Source: Sporocytophaga myxococcoides DSM 11118 (lineage in GTDB: Bacteria > Bacteroidota > Bacteroidia > Cytophagales > Cytophagaceae). From it: a stretch of DNA of 64,000 nt. The stretch's first letter is position 1. Each line of letters opens with the position of its first letter. Positions 18,209 to 30,171 of this stretch are shown piece after piece. Under the pieces are notes generated by a model, which made no database searches, was not told the origin of the DNA, and was given only the letters and a program-made list of their open reading frames with translations. A program made the translations under genes and the position numbers. The stretch covers positions 496,001 through 560,000 of the forward strand of contig NZ_AUFX01000004.1 of assembly GCF_000426725.1 (NCBI RefSeq), in the 5' to 3' direction.

Positions 18209-21133
18209 ATGCTGGCGAAATTAGAAGAACTGAAGAATTCACTTGAAGGCGAGTTTTTTACAGACCTTACCATGCGTACTCTTTACGCAACCGACGCATC
18301 TGTTTACCGCGAACTGCCACTGGCTGTGGCAAGACCAAAATCGGAGTCGGATATTAAAAAACTAATAACATTCGCCAATCAACATAAAACATCGATCATT
18401 CCACGTACTGCAGGTACCTCACTTGCCGGACAGGTTGTGGGAAAAGGAATCGTGGTAGATGTTTCGTTCCACTGGACAAAAGTTCTGGAAATCAATAAAG
18501 CGGAGAAGTGGGTAAGAGTGCAGCCGGGTGTAAACCTTGACGAGCTCAACAAAATTCTTGAACCACAAGGACTTTTCTTTGCTCCGGAAACGTCCACCTC
18601 TACCAGATGTATGATTGGGGGAATGGTGGGAAACAACTCCTGTGGTTCTCACTCAGTCATTTACGGAACTACAAGAGATCACACTCTTGAACTGAAAACT
18701 ATTCTGAGCGATGGTTCTGATGCTACCTTTAAATCTGTTACCCTTGATGAATTTGAAGCAAAAACCAAAGGCTCAACCCTCGAAAGTAACATATACAAGC
18801 ATATTAAGAATATTCTTTCCGACTCTGCCAATGCTGAGGAAATCAGAAAAGAATTTCCTAAGCCTTCTATCAGAAGAAGAAATACCGGATATGCAATAGA
18901 CGAGTTGCTCGAATCACAGCCATTCACTTCTGGTAAACCTGCATTTAACATGTGTAAGTTACTTGCCGGTTCTGAAGGTACGCTTGCATTTACCACTGAA
19001 ATCAAACTTAACCTGGTGGATGTGCCGCCAAAGCATAAAGCTGTGGTAGCTGTTCACATGAATACCATCGACGAAAGTACAAGAGCTAACCTGATTGCGC
19101 TAAAGTATAATCCAGGAGCTGTCGAACTTATTGATGATATTATTCTTCAGTGCACCAAACATAATATCGAGCAGACCAAAAACCGCTTCTTTGTGCAAGG
19201 AGATCCGGGTGCATTATTGGTAGTTGAGTTTGCTAGAGACAGCAAAGAAGAAATTGAAAAGCTTGCCAGCGAAATGGAAGCTGAAATGAGAGCCAATGGA
19301 TATGGATACTATTTTCCGGTACTTCATGGAGCTGATGTAAATAAAGTCTGGAGTCTTAGAAAAGCGGGCCTTGGTTTGCTGGCGAATGTTCCTGGCGATC
19401 CTAAAGCAGTAGCCTGTATTGAAGATACAGCAGTAGCTGTAGAAGATCAGCCAGAATTTATTAAAGAATTCCAACAAATACTTGAGAAGCATAATAAGTC
19501 ATGTGTCTTTTACGCGCATATCGGTGACGGGGAAATTCACCTTCGCCCTATTCTTGATCTGAAAAAGGAAGAAGACAGACAAATGTTCTTCACTATCACT
19601 GATGAAGTAGCTGACCTTGTAAAAAAATTTCAAGGATCTCTCAGCGGAGAACATGGAGATGGAAGAGTAAGAGGGGAATTTGTTAAAAAGATGATAGGAG
19701 AAAAGAACTATAACATGATTGTAGATCTTAAACATGTATGGGATCCTAACAACATCTTTAATCCAGGGAAAATAGTTCATACTCCAAAAATGAATGAATT
19801 CTTGAGGTATGAATCCAATCAGGTTACCAATCAGTTTAATACTGTATTCGACTTCTCAGAAAGCCAGGGAATATTGAGACTTGCGGAGCAATGTAATGGT
19901 TCCGGAGATTGCCGTAAATCACATATCATAGGCGGGACCATGTGCCCTAGCTTTATGGCAACGAGAAGCGAAAAAGAAACTACAAGAGCAAGAGCCAACA
20001 TCCTGAGAGAGTTTCTTACCAGATCTCCTAAAAAGAATAAATTTGCCCACGACGAAATTTACGAGGTAATGGATCTTTGCTTGTCTTGCAAAGGCTGCAA
20101 ATCTGAATGTCCATCTAACGTCGATGTGGCAAAGATGAAAGCAGAATTCCTTCAGCAGTATTATGATGAAAAGGGAGTTCCTTTCAGAGCCATGATGATA
20201 GCTAATTTTGCTAAAGCCAACAGCATAGTTAGTAATTTCTCAGGCTTGTCAAATTTTGTCATGAAAAACAGTCTTACAGGAGGTATAATGAAAAAGGTAC
20301 TGGGCATGTCAAACAAACGTCCATTACCACTTCTTTCACCGGTAACTCTTAGAAAATGGGCAGGCAAAAATAAAGAAGCGCTGCAGGCAAAGGGAAGTAA
20401 AAAAGGAAAGGTCTTCTTATTCTGTGACGAATACACCAACTATAACGAGGCTGATATCGGAATCAAAGCAATAGCCTTGCTTACCAAGCTTGGATATGAA
20501 GTCGAAATACCTGAGCACCTTGAAAGTGCGAGAACATACATGTCTAAAGGACTTATCCGTGAAGCTCAGAAAATAGCAAGAAAGAACATTGACATGCTAA
20601 AAGACAAAGTAAGCAAAGAACATCCAATGCTTGGAATAGAACCTTCTGCGATCCTGTCTTTCAGAGATGAATATCCTGCGCTAGCAACACCTGAACAAAA
20701 ACAGTCCGCGGAAAACCTTGCTAAGAACAGCTTACTTATAGATGAATTCCTTGCAAAAGAAGCAGAAGCCGGAAGAATTGATGCCAATGCTTTCAAAAAA
20801 GAAGCAAAGCAGATAAAACTTCATGGTCACTGCCATCAGAAGGCACTTTCATCTGTATCATATACCCAGAAGATTCTTACCCTGCCTTCAAACTATAAAG
20901 TGGAGGTAATTCCATCAGGATGCTGTGGAATGGCAGGATCCTTCGGATATGAAGAGGAACACTATGATGTCTCCATGAAAGTTGGCGAACTTGTGCTCTT
21001 CCCTGCAGTCAGAAAAGCTTCTGAAGAGACAATCATTGCTGCGCCGGGAACAAGCTGCAGACATCAGATAAAAGATGGAACAGGCAGGTCTGCCAAACAT
21101 CCGGTAGAAATTTTATTTGACGCATTGGCATAA
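18209..21133 (+). CDS. FAD-linked 2-hydroxyacid dehydrogenase fused to an Fe-S domain (YdiJ/GlcD-GlcF type)
   Basis: 974 residues, a fusion of two parts. The N-terminal half is a VAO-type FAD oxidoreductase: PRTAGTSLAGQVVGKGIVVD, the PGVNLDELN segment, GGMVGNNSCGSHS, and SGEHGDGRVRGEF near the end. The C-terminal half carries [4Fe-4S] motifs (CNGSGDC...CPSF at about 567-585, CLSCKGCKSECPSNVD at about 625-640) and CCG-type cysteine motifs (HGHCHQKAL, SGCCGMAGSFGYE). The family oxidises D-2-hydroxyglutarate, D-lactate or glycolate and passes electrons to a quinone or other carrier. The substrate here cannot be told from sequence. Confidence 0.87.
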   Translation: MLAKLEELKNSLEGEFFTDLTMRTLYATDASVYRELPLAVARPKSESDIKKLITFANQHKTSIIPRTAGTSLAGQVVGKGIVVDVSFHWTKVLEINKAEKWVRVQPGVNLDELNKILEPQGLFFAPETSTSTRCMIGGMVGNNSCGSHSVIYGTTRDHTLELKTILSDGSDATFKSVTLDEFEAKTKGSTLESNIYKHIKNILSDSANAEEIRKEFPKPSIRRRNTGYAIDELLESQPFTSGKPAFNMCKLLAGSEGTLAFTTEIKLNLVDVPPKHKAVVAVHMNTIDESTRANLIALKYNPGAVELIDDIILQCTKHNIEQTKNRFFVQGDPGALLVVEFARDSKEEIEKLASEMEAEMRANGYGYYFPVLHGADVNKVWSLRKAGLGLLANVPGDPKAVACIEDTAVAVEDQPEFIKEFQQILEKHNKSCVFYAHIGDGEIHLRPILDLKKEEDRQMFFTITDEVADLVKKFQGSLSGEHGDGRVRGEFVKKMIGEKNYNMIVDLKHVWDPNNIFNPGKIVHTPKMNEFLRYESNQVTNQFNTVFDFSESQGILRLAEQCNGSGDCRKSHIIGGTMCPSFMATRSEKETTRARANILREFLTRSPKKNKFAHDEIYEVMDLCLSCKGCKSECPSNVDVAKMKAEFLQQYYDEKGVPFRAMMIANFAKANSIVSNFSGLSNFVMKNSLTGGIMKKVLGMSNKRPLPLLSPVTLRKWAGKNKEALQAKGSKKGKVFLFCDEYTNYNEADIGIKAIALLTKLGYEVEIPEHLESARTYMSKGLIREAQKIARKNIDMLKDKVSKEHPMLGIEPSAILSFRDEYPALATPEQKQSAENLAKNSLLIDEFLAKEAEAGRIDANAFKKEAKQIKLHGHCHQKALSSVSYTQKILTLPSNYKVEVIPSGCCGMAGSFGYEEEHYDVSMKVGELVLFPAVRKASEETIIAAPGTSCRHQIKDGTGRSAKHPVEILFDALA

Positions 21134-21228
21134 ACCTAAACAATTGGATAACAGATAAGTTAGGGGAATGCTCAACTTCTAATATCTCAGAAAACATTAA
21201 AAGAAAACAAATAGAACCATACCGCATT

Positions 21229-21900
21229 ATGAAAAAAATAGTTTTTGCGATAATTTCTCTTCTTATCTACAAGGTATCCTTTGCACAAATGAGCCTTACC
21301 CCTAAGGAGAAGCAAGCAATGGACTGGCTTCAAACTAAGACCAAAGCTTTTAAAGCTTCAAAGAATGATAGTCTGTTTGTTGTCAATAACAGTGAAAAGC
21401 CATACTACATAGTTCGTTTCAGTCCTGGTGACCAAAAAGAAGACATAGATAAAGAAATATTTGCTGCTAAAGTCGGAGATATAGTAGGACCGTTCAGAGG
21501 AGATTCTTTTTGTTATTCATTTAAAGTAAAAAAATTCAGCGAGCCTCTCAATAGAGTCAAAGCAGATCTTATACAGTTTATACCAAAGTCTTTTAAAGAT
21601 GAAGCTGAAATTAAAAAGTATATAGACAAGTATACAGCACTTGTGAAGAAAGACGATAAAGAGGTGTATAAGATTGCATTGAAAGATGAAGAGAAGCTTG
21701 CCCTGAAAAGAAAAGATCTGGGTTGGATCTGGGAAAATCAGACAGACAAAGAATATTACGAGCAAGTATATGCTGCAGAAAAAGGTGAACCTGTAGTGAT
21801 AAGAAATGCAAAGGGTATTTTTATTCTGAATATTACAGCTGAGAAACAAGAAGCACCTTATAAGGTAGAGCTTGTTCCTCTGGTGAAAAAAATTGAATAA
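21229..21900 (+). CDS. Secreted parvulin-like protein
   Basis: 223 residues with a signal peptide (1-19, cleavage after SFA). The segment FAAKVGDIVGPFRGDSFCYSFKVKKFSEP (about 83-111) resembles the C-terminal half of a PpiC/parvulin prolyl-isomerase domain. A second similar segment (KDLGWIWENQTDKEYYEQVYAAEKGEPVVIRNAKGIFILNITA) follows at about 163-205. The first part of the domain is hard to see, so it may be a degenerate chaperone rather than an active isomerase. It lies 95 bases after the dehydrogenase gene. Confidence 0.55.
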   Translation: MKKIVFAIISLLIYKVSFAQMSLTPKEKQAMDWLQTKTKAFKASKNDSLFVVNNSEKPYYIVRFSPGDQKEDIDKEIFAAKVGDIVGPFRGDSFCYSFKVKKFSEPLNRVKADLIQFIPKSFKDEAEIKKYIDKYTALVKKDDKEVYKIALKDEEKLALKRKDLGWIWENQTDKEYYEQVYAAEKGEPVVIRNAKGIFILNITAEKQEAPYKVELVPLVKKIE

Positions 21901-21921
21901 CGGAACAAAACAGCAAATAGA

Positions 21922-21951
21922 AGATCAGGCAGCAATGTCTGATCTTTTTTT
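21922..21951 (+). terminator. Intrinsic terminator after the parvulin-like gene
   Basis: AGATCAG and CTGATCT pair around a 10-base loop and are followed by seven T, 21 bases after the stop codon. Confidence 0.8.
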
Positions 21952-21960
21952 AGCCCTTAA

Positions 21961-24900
21961 TTAGCCAACGGGAAAATATAATCTGAAACTAGTACCTACT
22001 CCTTCTTCACTTTCCACTTCTATCTTGCCAGAAGCATTTTCCATAATCCTTTTAACTATATACATGCCCACACCTGTTCCTTCAACATGGCTGTGAAGTC
22101 TCTTAAACATTCCGAAAACCTTGTCCTTTTTACTCATATCAAACCCCATCCCATTATCAGAAATGGTTATCAGGATATAATTACCAGATATGGATTCTGA
22201 TCGTATTGAAATAATGGGAGCTCTTTCCGGAGAACGGAATTTAATTGCATTGCTAAGCATGTTATAAATAACACTACGAAAATTTTTCCTGGAAAACTTA
22301 ATTGATGGTACAGAGAGGTCAGAAAAAATCTCAGCATGAGATGACTTAATTTGCTCTGAATACTCAACCTTAAAATCCCTGATGATCTCTTCTATTCCAA
22401 TCCTCTCTTCATAATTTTCAGTTCCTTTCTGAATTTTACTGATTTCAGAAAGTTCTTCTATGGTCTTTTTAAGCTTTTCAACACTAAGCACAACAAAGTT
22501 CAGCATTTCATTGATATCGCCTTTGCATTGTTGATTTGCTTCTTCAAGTAGGCTTTTAAGCAGGCCTTCCATATTTACAATCGGACTTTTAAGATCATGA
22601 GAGGCGGTATATATAAAATTGTCAAGTTCAGAATTGATCTTAATAAGCTCGACATTCCTTTCCTCAAGAGATCTTTCATAATTATATCTGTCGGTAAGGT
22701 CTGTCCCCATGACTATGAAACCTTTCACCTCTCCCCTGTTATCTGTATCTGGTATATAATTTAGTTTAAAATAAACCTTTTCATTATTCTTACTCAGAAA
22801 ATTATTTTCTAAAGTAAGTTCTTCGCCGGCCAGGACTCGCTTCAGCATAGGGAAAATAATTTTAAAACTTTCTTCTCCGATCAATTCAGAAATATACTTA
22901 CCATTGATGCTTCCTTCTACATTAAAAACTTTATAGTAATGATCGTTGGCAAAAACGTATTTGAGATCCTTGTCGATATATGATATCAGTGCAGGCACTG
23001 CATTTGTAATTATCGTTAATTGTTTTTCTCTGTCCTTCAACTGCTCTTGGTTCTTTCGAAGCTCACCGGTCCGCTCCTCCACAATTTCTTCAAGGCTCGC
23101 ATTGAGTCTTTTAATTTCCTCCTCGATTTTTTTCCTTTCCGTAATCTCGGTTGCCGCAGCTATTACTTTAGTCACCTTACCTTCAGAATCTCGTTCAAAA
23201 GCAGAATCCTTAGATAAGCCCCAATGCCAGTTACCCTGTTTGTCTCTGGCCCTGTATTCAATAGTCCTGGAGGTTTCAAAGCCACCTAACGCAAACTCTT
23301 CAAGATGCTTTAATATTTTAGGTTGATCATCCGGGTGAATCAGTATTTTAAATGCATCCATGCCCATTGCAAGAATCTCCTCCGAAGTATAACCCAGTAT
23401 TTCTTCAACATACCTGTTGATATAAATCGGAGTTTGCGATTTCAGCTCGTGAATGATTATTACATTAGGATTGGCTTCCATAATCTTTGTTATAAAAGCC
23501 TTACTTTCTTCCAGCTGGTTTTCAGTTTTTTTAAGATCGGTAATATCTGTGGCAATTCCTATAACCTGGACTACTTGTCCAGTTTCATCCCTTTTAAATA
23601 CACTATGTCTGAGGTGAAACCAACGCCAGCTTCCATCTGCATGTTTCAGTCTGCCTTCCACTGATTTTACCTCTCCATTCTTCAGTGTCTTAAGTTCTTC
23701 CCAATGTTTAACGTTTTCATCAAAGTCGTCAGGATGCAACAATGCAGGCATAAAATTATCTCCAAGACTTTTAAAATATTCAGTGGGATAACCTAAATCA
23801 TCTCCTGGTGACCTTGCCGAAAATATATTGCTTCTCTTTTCCAAATCATATACATAAATAGAGTTAGGAGAAGTGTCAAGTATGCTTTGTACAAAATGCT
23901 GACTTTCCTGAAGGTGCAATTCAGCTTCTTTCCTTTCAGTTATGTCCATACTCGAAGCTATAATTTGAATGATATTTTCGGATGCATCTTTTTTGAAAGC
24001 AGACAAGGCTACATGTATCCATCTCCAGGAGCCATCAGCGTGCCTGAATCTAAACTCCTGCCTTAAGACTCCATCTCCCACATATTTAAGATCATCCTGG
24101 AATTTAGTTAACAAAGGCAGGTCGTCAGGATGAATAATTTCCCAGAAAACCTTTAGTGGATCTTCAAAATCTTCCTCTATATAGCCCAAATCTGCCAGAA
24201 TTGACCTGTTTGAAAAGATGACCTCCTGTGATACGATATCCTGAACAAATATATAACTAGGTATGGTTTCTGTGATCTTATTTACAAAGTGGATATTCTC
24301 CCGCAAATACTCCTCTGCTTCTTTCTTCTCAGTAATATCTCTTGCAACGCCGATGATTTCTTTAACTCGTCCCTGTTCATCTCTACTGAATACAGAAATC
24401 TGATTGTTCAGCCATTTCACACTTCCATCGGAAGCAACTACCCTGAACTCAAAAGTATTCATAGCATTCTGGGTCAGCTCCTTTAAATCGGCATGATTCT
24501 TATTGAAAATTTCCAGATCCTTAGGATAAATAATCTTTTGTAAAAAACCTATACCCATCTCCTCCACTTCCTTTGCGCTATAGCCTAGGGTATTTATAAC
24601 ATTGTTATTAACAAAAATATTCTTCTCCTCCAATACATCGTAGACAAAGACATCGAAAGGGCTCGAATTCATCACTTTGTCAATAAAGTTAAGACTGCGC
24701 TTTAATTGCTTCTCTGTTTCTTTCTTTTCAGTAACATCAGTGATTGTGCCTGTGATTTGTTTTACTCCTCCTACTTCATTTCTATCAAAGACAGACTCTT
24801 TCAGGATAAACCATCTCCAGGTGCCATCTGCATGTTTGAGTTTGGTATTAGTGACTTTAACCTCTCCATCTTTTAATTCAAGAATTTCCTTAAAATGATC

Positions 24901-25170
24901 AGATTTAAGATGGACAAATTCCGGGTCCATTATCTTATAAAAAAACTCTTCTCCAAATGCTTCAATTTCTGATGGCTCATAACCCAGCGATTGCCTGGCA
25001 TATTCATTTACATACACAAACCGCTTTTCTTCTATATCATAAATGTATATTGTGTTGGCAACAGTGCCCAGCACCTTCCGGATAAATGCAGATTTGTGTT
25101 CTCGGTCCAGTTGGTCATCTGCTAATCCCCTCTTTCTGGGCTTCCGGTTTTTCCTGCTTATATATCTCAT
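21961..25170 (-). CDS. Hybrid-free sensor histidine kinase with six PAS domains
   Basis: 1069 residues from the ATG at 25170; an earlier TTG start adds 15 residues and is unlikely. No transmembrane segment is evident, so it should be cytoplasmic. Five PAS/PAC units of about 125 residues come in tandem, each ending in a motif such as GTITDVTEKKE or GIATDITDLKK. A coiled coil (LNASLEEIVEERTGELRKNQ) and a sixth PAS follow. The kinase core has His858 in SHDLKSP, the N box NMLSNAIKFRSP, the G boxes DNGMGFD and GTGVGMYIVKRI. There is no receiver domain and no response regulator next to it. Ligands are unknown. Confidence 0.9.
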   Translation of the reverse strand: MRYISRKNRKPRKRGLADDQLDREHKSAFIRKVLGTVANTIYIYDIEEKRFVYVNEYARQSLGYEPSEIEAFGEEFFYKIMDPEFVHLKSDHFKEILELKDGEVKVTNTKLKHADGTWRWFILKESVFDRNEVGGVKQITGTITDVTEKKETEKQLKRSLNFIDKVMNSSPFDVFVYDVLEEKNIFVNNNVINTLGYSAKEVEEMGIGFLQKIIYPKDLEIFNKNHADLKELTQNAMNTFEFRVVASDGSVKWLNNQISVFSRDEQGRVKEIIGVARDITEKKEAEEYLRENIHFVNKITETIPSYIFVQDIVSQEVIFSNRSILADLGYIEEDFEDPLKVFWEIIHPDDLPLLTKFQDDLKYVGDGVLRQEFRFRHADGSWRWIHVALSAFKKDASENIIQIIASSMDITERKEAELHLQESQHFVQSILDTSPNSIYVYDLEKRSNIFSARSPGDDLGYPTEYFKSLGDNFMPALLHPDDFDENVKHWEELKTLKNGEVKSVEGRLKHADGSWRWFHLRHSVFKRDETGQVVQVIGIATDITDLKKTENQLEESKAFITKIMEANPNVIIIHELKSQTPIYINRYVEEILGYTSEEILAMGMDAFKILIHPDDQPKILKHLEEFALGGFETSRTIEYRARDKQGNWHWGLSKDSAFERDSEGKVTKVIAAATEITERKKIEEEIKRLNASLEEIVEERTGELRKNQEQLKDREKQLTIITNAVPALISYIDKDLKYVFANDHYYKVFNVEGSINGKYISELIGEESFKIIFPMLKRVLAGEELTLENNFLSKNNEKVYFKLNYIPDTDNRGEVKGFIVMGTDLTDRYNYERSLEERNVELIKINSELDNFIYTASHDLKSPIVNMEGLLKSLLEEANQQCKGDINEMLNFVVLSVEKLKKTIEELSEISKIQKGTENYEERIGIEEIIRDFKVEYSEQIKSSHAEIFSDLSVPSIKFSRKNFRSVIYNMLSNAIKFRSPERAPIISIRSESISGNYILITISDNGMGFDMSKKDKVFGMFKRLHSHVEGTGVGMYIVKRIMENASGKIEVESEEGVGTSFRLYFPVG

Positions 25171-25426
25171 AGGTTTAGATAATGAAATAGAGCATACAAA
25201 CAGCAAATAAACCAAAACTGATAATATTCTTTGAATACAAAATAATCAATACGAATTCACCAACTGTACTAAACAGAAGGCTTAATTTATCTCCTACTTT
25301 TTCAATGATGACGTTCAACTCCGGAAAAAATTAAAGTAATAAACCTTTAAATTCAACCTGATAACAAGATTTATGTTTTCCCCTAACAATCAGTCTTCAA
25401 TGAGCGATTCAATGATTTCGCTGGAG

Positions 25427-25458
25427 TTGTCTCGCAAAAAGAAACAGAATTTATTTTG
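25427..25458 (+). promoter_or_regulatory. Possible promoter of the GntP permease gene
   Basis: TTG at 25427-25429, 21 bases, then TTATTTTG at 25451-25458 (7 of 8 positions of TAnnTTTG). If used, transcription starts near 25465 and supports translation from the ATG at 25513. Confidence 0.4.
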
Positions 25459-25512
25459 CTCACAATGAACATCTTGAGCAAAATCGGTAAATTGCATATA
25501 AAAATATCTGAG

Positions 25513-26826
25513 ATGCCAGTAATCCTCATCACCTGCAGCATTCTGCTTTTGCTTGTTTTAATGCTTTTCCTGAAATTCAATGCCTTTATATCCCTCACAC
25601 TTGTATCATTATTTCTGGGCATCTCTTTCGGAATGCCTGCTGACAACTTGATTTCCTCCATACAGAAAGGTTTTGGAGACACTCTGGGAAGTCTTACTTT
25701 CATCGTTGTCTTCGGTGCAATGCTAGGAAAAATAGTGGGGGAAAGCGGTGCTGCCTTGCAGATCAGCAATAGTCTTAATCGTCTGTTTGGGCCCAAAAAT
25801 GTTGTTTGGGCAGTTGTACTTACCGGATTTATTATAGGAATTCCTCTGTTTTATACTGCAGGTTTCGTTTTACTTATTCCATTGGTATTTACTATCGCAG
25901 CTGTCGGGAATTTCTCTCCAGTATACATAGGAATCCCTATGGCAGCAGCACTTTCCGTAACACATGGCTTCCTTCCACCGCATCCGGGTCCGGTAGCTCT
26001 TGCTTCTATTTTTAAAGCAGACCTTGGCCTCACACTAATCTATGGAAGTATTATTGCTGTTCCTGCAATCGTGCTTGCAGGACCTTTTTACGGGAGATTT
26101 GTAAAAGATATAAAAAGCTCAGGAAGTCCTGCTAAATCAAATGTCCAGCCCTTGGAATTACCTTCCTTCGGAATAAGCTTATTCACCGCCTTATTCCCTG
26201 TACTTTTGATTTCCATCGGAGCTTGCCTGATTCCTTTTTTAACGAAAGAAACTATTGTTTATAAGCTCCTAAGTTTTTGGGGGAATCCTTTTATTGCAAT
26301 GCTTTTAGCAGTCATTGTAGCTACCTATAACCTAGGCATCTCAAGAGGTCAATCAGTAAAAGAAGTTATGGATTTGTACAATGTCGCCATATCGGAGGTC
26401 GCTTTAATCATACTGATTATAGGAGCAGGAGGTGCATTTAAACAAGTTTTGATCGACAGTAAATCCGCAGAATATCTTGCTGAAATTTTTCGTGGTTCCA
26501 GTCTATCTCCTCTTGTTTTAGCATGGACTATGGCCGCAATCATCAGACTAGCTCTTGGTTCTGCAACCGTTGCTGCACTTACTTCCGCAGGAATAATTCT
26601 ACCTTTAATTCAAAGTTCACATGTTAGTCCCGAGCTTACTGTCCTTTCCATTGGCGCTGGAAGTCTTATGTTCTCACACGTAAATGATGCAGGCTTCTGG
26701 ATTTTCAAAGAATATTTTAACCTTTCCATTGCTCAAACAATCAGGAGCTGGTCTATAATGGAAACTATTGTCTCTGTTACGGGACTTGCAGGGGTGCTGT
26801 TGTTAGATCTGATCCTGGTCAGTTAA
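25513..26826 (+). CDS. GntP-family gluconate/organic acid:H+ symporter
   Basis: 437 residues from the ATG at 25513 (MPVILITCSILLLL), which matches the family N-terminus. Upstream starts at 25456 (TTG) and 25465 (ATG) add a polar extension not seen in the family. About 12 hydrophobic helices. Motifs: GFGDTLGSLTFIVVFGAMLGK, FYTAGFVLLIPLVF, HGFLPPHPGPVA and SHVNDAGFW, all typical of GntP. It imports gluconate or related sugar acids. No kinase or dehydratase gene adjoins it, so the substrate is not fixed by context. Confidence 0.88.
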   Translation: MPVILITCSILLLLVLMLFLKFNAFISLTLVSLFLGISFGMPADNLISSIQKGFGDTLGSLTFIVVFGAMLGKIVGESGAALQISNSLNRLFGPKNVVWAVVLTGFIIGIPLFYTAGFVLLIPLVFTIAAVGNFSPVYIGIPMAAALSVTHGFLPPHPGPVALASIFKADLGLTLIYGSIIAVPAIVLAGPFYGRFVKDIKSSGSPAKSNVQPLELPSFGISLFTALFPVLLISIGACLIPFLTKETIVYKLLSFWGNPFIAMLLAVIVATYNLGISRGQSVKEVMDLYNVAISEVALIILIIGAGGAFKQVLIDSKSAEYLAEIFRGSSLSPLVLAWTMAAIIRLALGSATVAALTSAGIILPLIQSSHVSPELTVLSIGAGSLMFSHVNDAGFWIFKEYFNLSIAQTIRSWSIMETIVSVTGLAGVLLLDLILVS

Positions 26827-26943
26827 GGAGGTAGCAACAGCAAATGGAGGCAGAAATTATTCTGTTGCTGGTGCTCAAACTGTTGCTAAGCTAAAGTTAC
26901 CAATCATGATCTTCAGGAAAAAGATTTAAAACCTTAACAAATA

Positions 26944-26976
26944 AAAAAGGAGGCCATTATCACCAGCCTCCTTTTT
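26944..26976. terminator. Bidirectional terminator between gntP-like and ABC-F genes
   Basis: AAAAAGGAGGC and GCCTCCTTTTT form an 11-bp stem around an 11-base loop. The A and T tracts at the ends make it usable from both strands, as fits two converging genes. Confidence 0.8.
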
Positions 26977-26996
26977 CATTACTTTAAAACTTATTC

Positions 26997-28664
<1,668 letters not shown>

Positions 28665-28765
28665 CGAATAATTGGCGAGACTATCCCCTTAATATTTCTT
28701 AACTCTATTTCATTAGAAAATATCCCAAAGACTTATAAAAATTTTTATATTTCAGCATAATTATT

Positions 28766-30139
28766 TTGAAAGCCTTAAATAATTTCTCCTTGAAAAAGTC
28801 TTCCTTTTTAAAAAAAACATCTAAAATATTTCTGATCATTATCATCTGCCTCTTCTTTCTGGCTATTGCCCTGATAGACACAGTTGATAAAACGCCCTTA
28901 AAAGAAACAGCTTACTACCATCAAATGATGGAACAAGTCGATACACTTCATTACGAAGAAAATTCCTTGTCTATCACCGGAGGATGGGCCAAAACCAATA
29001 TTACTCCTTTGCAGCCATTACAAATTGCCAGTTACGGCCTGAGAAGAGATTTTGATGGTGTACACGATTCTTTATTTGTAAGAAGCTTTGTCTTTAAATC
29101 GAAAGAAAAGAAATGTGCACTTATCACTATGGATCTGTTGATAGTTCCTCCATCTGTTGCTGCAAAGGCCTTGGCCCTACTTCAAAAGGAGGGCTTTGGG
29201 CGAGATGAAGTTTATTTTTCTGCCACCCATTCCCACAATGGAGCAGGTGGTTGGGCAAAAGGCCCAGGAGGCCGCTTTCTTGCAGGTTCCTTTGAAGAAG
29301 ATTATGTTCAATTCATTGCAGATAAAATCGTTATCGCCGTTAAAAATGCTCAAAAAACTGCTGCTCCAATTGAAGTAGGCTTCGGCAAAATTGATGCCTC
29401 AAAACAAGTAGCAAACAGATTGATAGATGGTGGAAAAATCGATCCATATTTGAGGATCTTAAAACTTAAAAAGGACAATGGAGAAAATGCAATGATTTTG
29501 TCTTATTCAGCACATCCTACTTGCCTGGCAAAGAAAATTAATTATATCAGTTGTGACTATCCGGGTTTTCTGGTAGATTCCTTAGAGAGACGAAACGAAA
29601 CAGATTTCGCAGCTTTCTTTGCGGGAGCTGTCGGAAGCATGAAGCCAGGAGAAACAGGAACAGCAGATTTTGAAAAGGCAACAACTATAGCCGATAGCCT
29701 TGAAGAAAAAGTATCGGCAATCAGTGACAGCATTCATTTAGAAAAACCTAAAGAACTTCTTTCTGACTTTATACCCTTGTATGCCAGAAGTGCTCACTTA
29801 AGGTTAAGCGAAGATTTTCGCATTCGTCCATGGGTATTTAATTGGTTGCTGGGTGAGCAATCACCAGGAATTTCAGTATTTAAAATTGCCAATAATGTAA
29901 TGATAGGTACTCCATGTGACTTTTCGGGAGAACTAATGACTCCACTGGATAGCCTTGCTAAAACCAAAAATTTGAATCTTCAAATAACCAGCTTCAACGG
30001 AGCTTATCTGGGTTACATTACTCCTGATCAATATTACAACCTGGTGAAAAACGAAACACGTGAAATGAATTGGTTTGGACCATTCAATGGAGCTTATTTC
30101 AGCGAATTGATTGCAAAAATATTAAGGAAACTTGAATAG
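28766..30139 (+). CDS. Membrane-anchored neutral ceramidase-like hydrolase
   Basis: 457 residues from a TTG start; no ATG occurs between the upstream in-frame stop (28736) and the transmembrane segment, so TTG at 28766 or 28790 must be used. A helix (about 20-40) anchors it. The domain matches the N-terminal part of neutral/alkaline ceramidase: GWAKTNITPLQPLQIASYGLR, SATHSHNGAGGW (zinc and active-site region), YSAHPTCLAKK, and FAGAVGSMKPGE. The C-terminal immunoglobulin-like domain of full ceramidases is absent. Sphingolipids are made by many Bacteroidota, so a ceramide or related lipid substrate is plausible but not proven. Confidence 0.72.
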   Translation: MKALNNFSLKKSSFLKKTSKIFLIIIICLFFLAIALIDTVDKTPLKETAYYHQMMEQVDTLHYEENSLSITGGWAKTNITPLQPLQIASYGLRRDFDGVHDSLFVRSFVFKSKEKKCALITMDLLIVPPSVAAKALALLQKEGFGRDEVYFSATHSHNGAGGWAKGPGGRFLAGSFEEDYVQFIADKIVIAVKNAQKTAAPIEVGFGKIDASKQVANRLIDGGKIDPYLRILKLKKDNGENAMILSYSAHPTCLAKKINYISCDYPGFLVDSLERRNETDFAAFFAGAVGSMKPGETGTADFEKATTIADSLEEKVSAISDSIHLEKPKELLSDFIPLYARSAHLRLSEDFRIRPWVFNWLLGEQSPGISVFKIANNVMIGTPCDFSGELMTPLDSLAKTKNLNLQITSFNGAYLGYITPDQYYNLVKNETREMNWFGPFNGAYFSELIAKILRKLE

Positions 30140-30171
30140 ATTTTTATTAAAATCTATAGTCCATTAAAAAG

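Noticed and set aside
25456-25513. N-terminal extension of the GntP permease from a TTG or ATG upstream
   Set aside because: The extension is polar, not seen in the family, and a possible -7 box overlaps the TTG. The start at 25513 matches the family.
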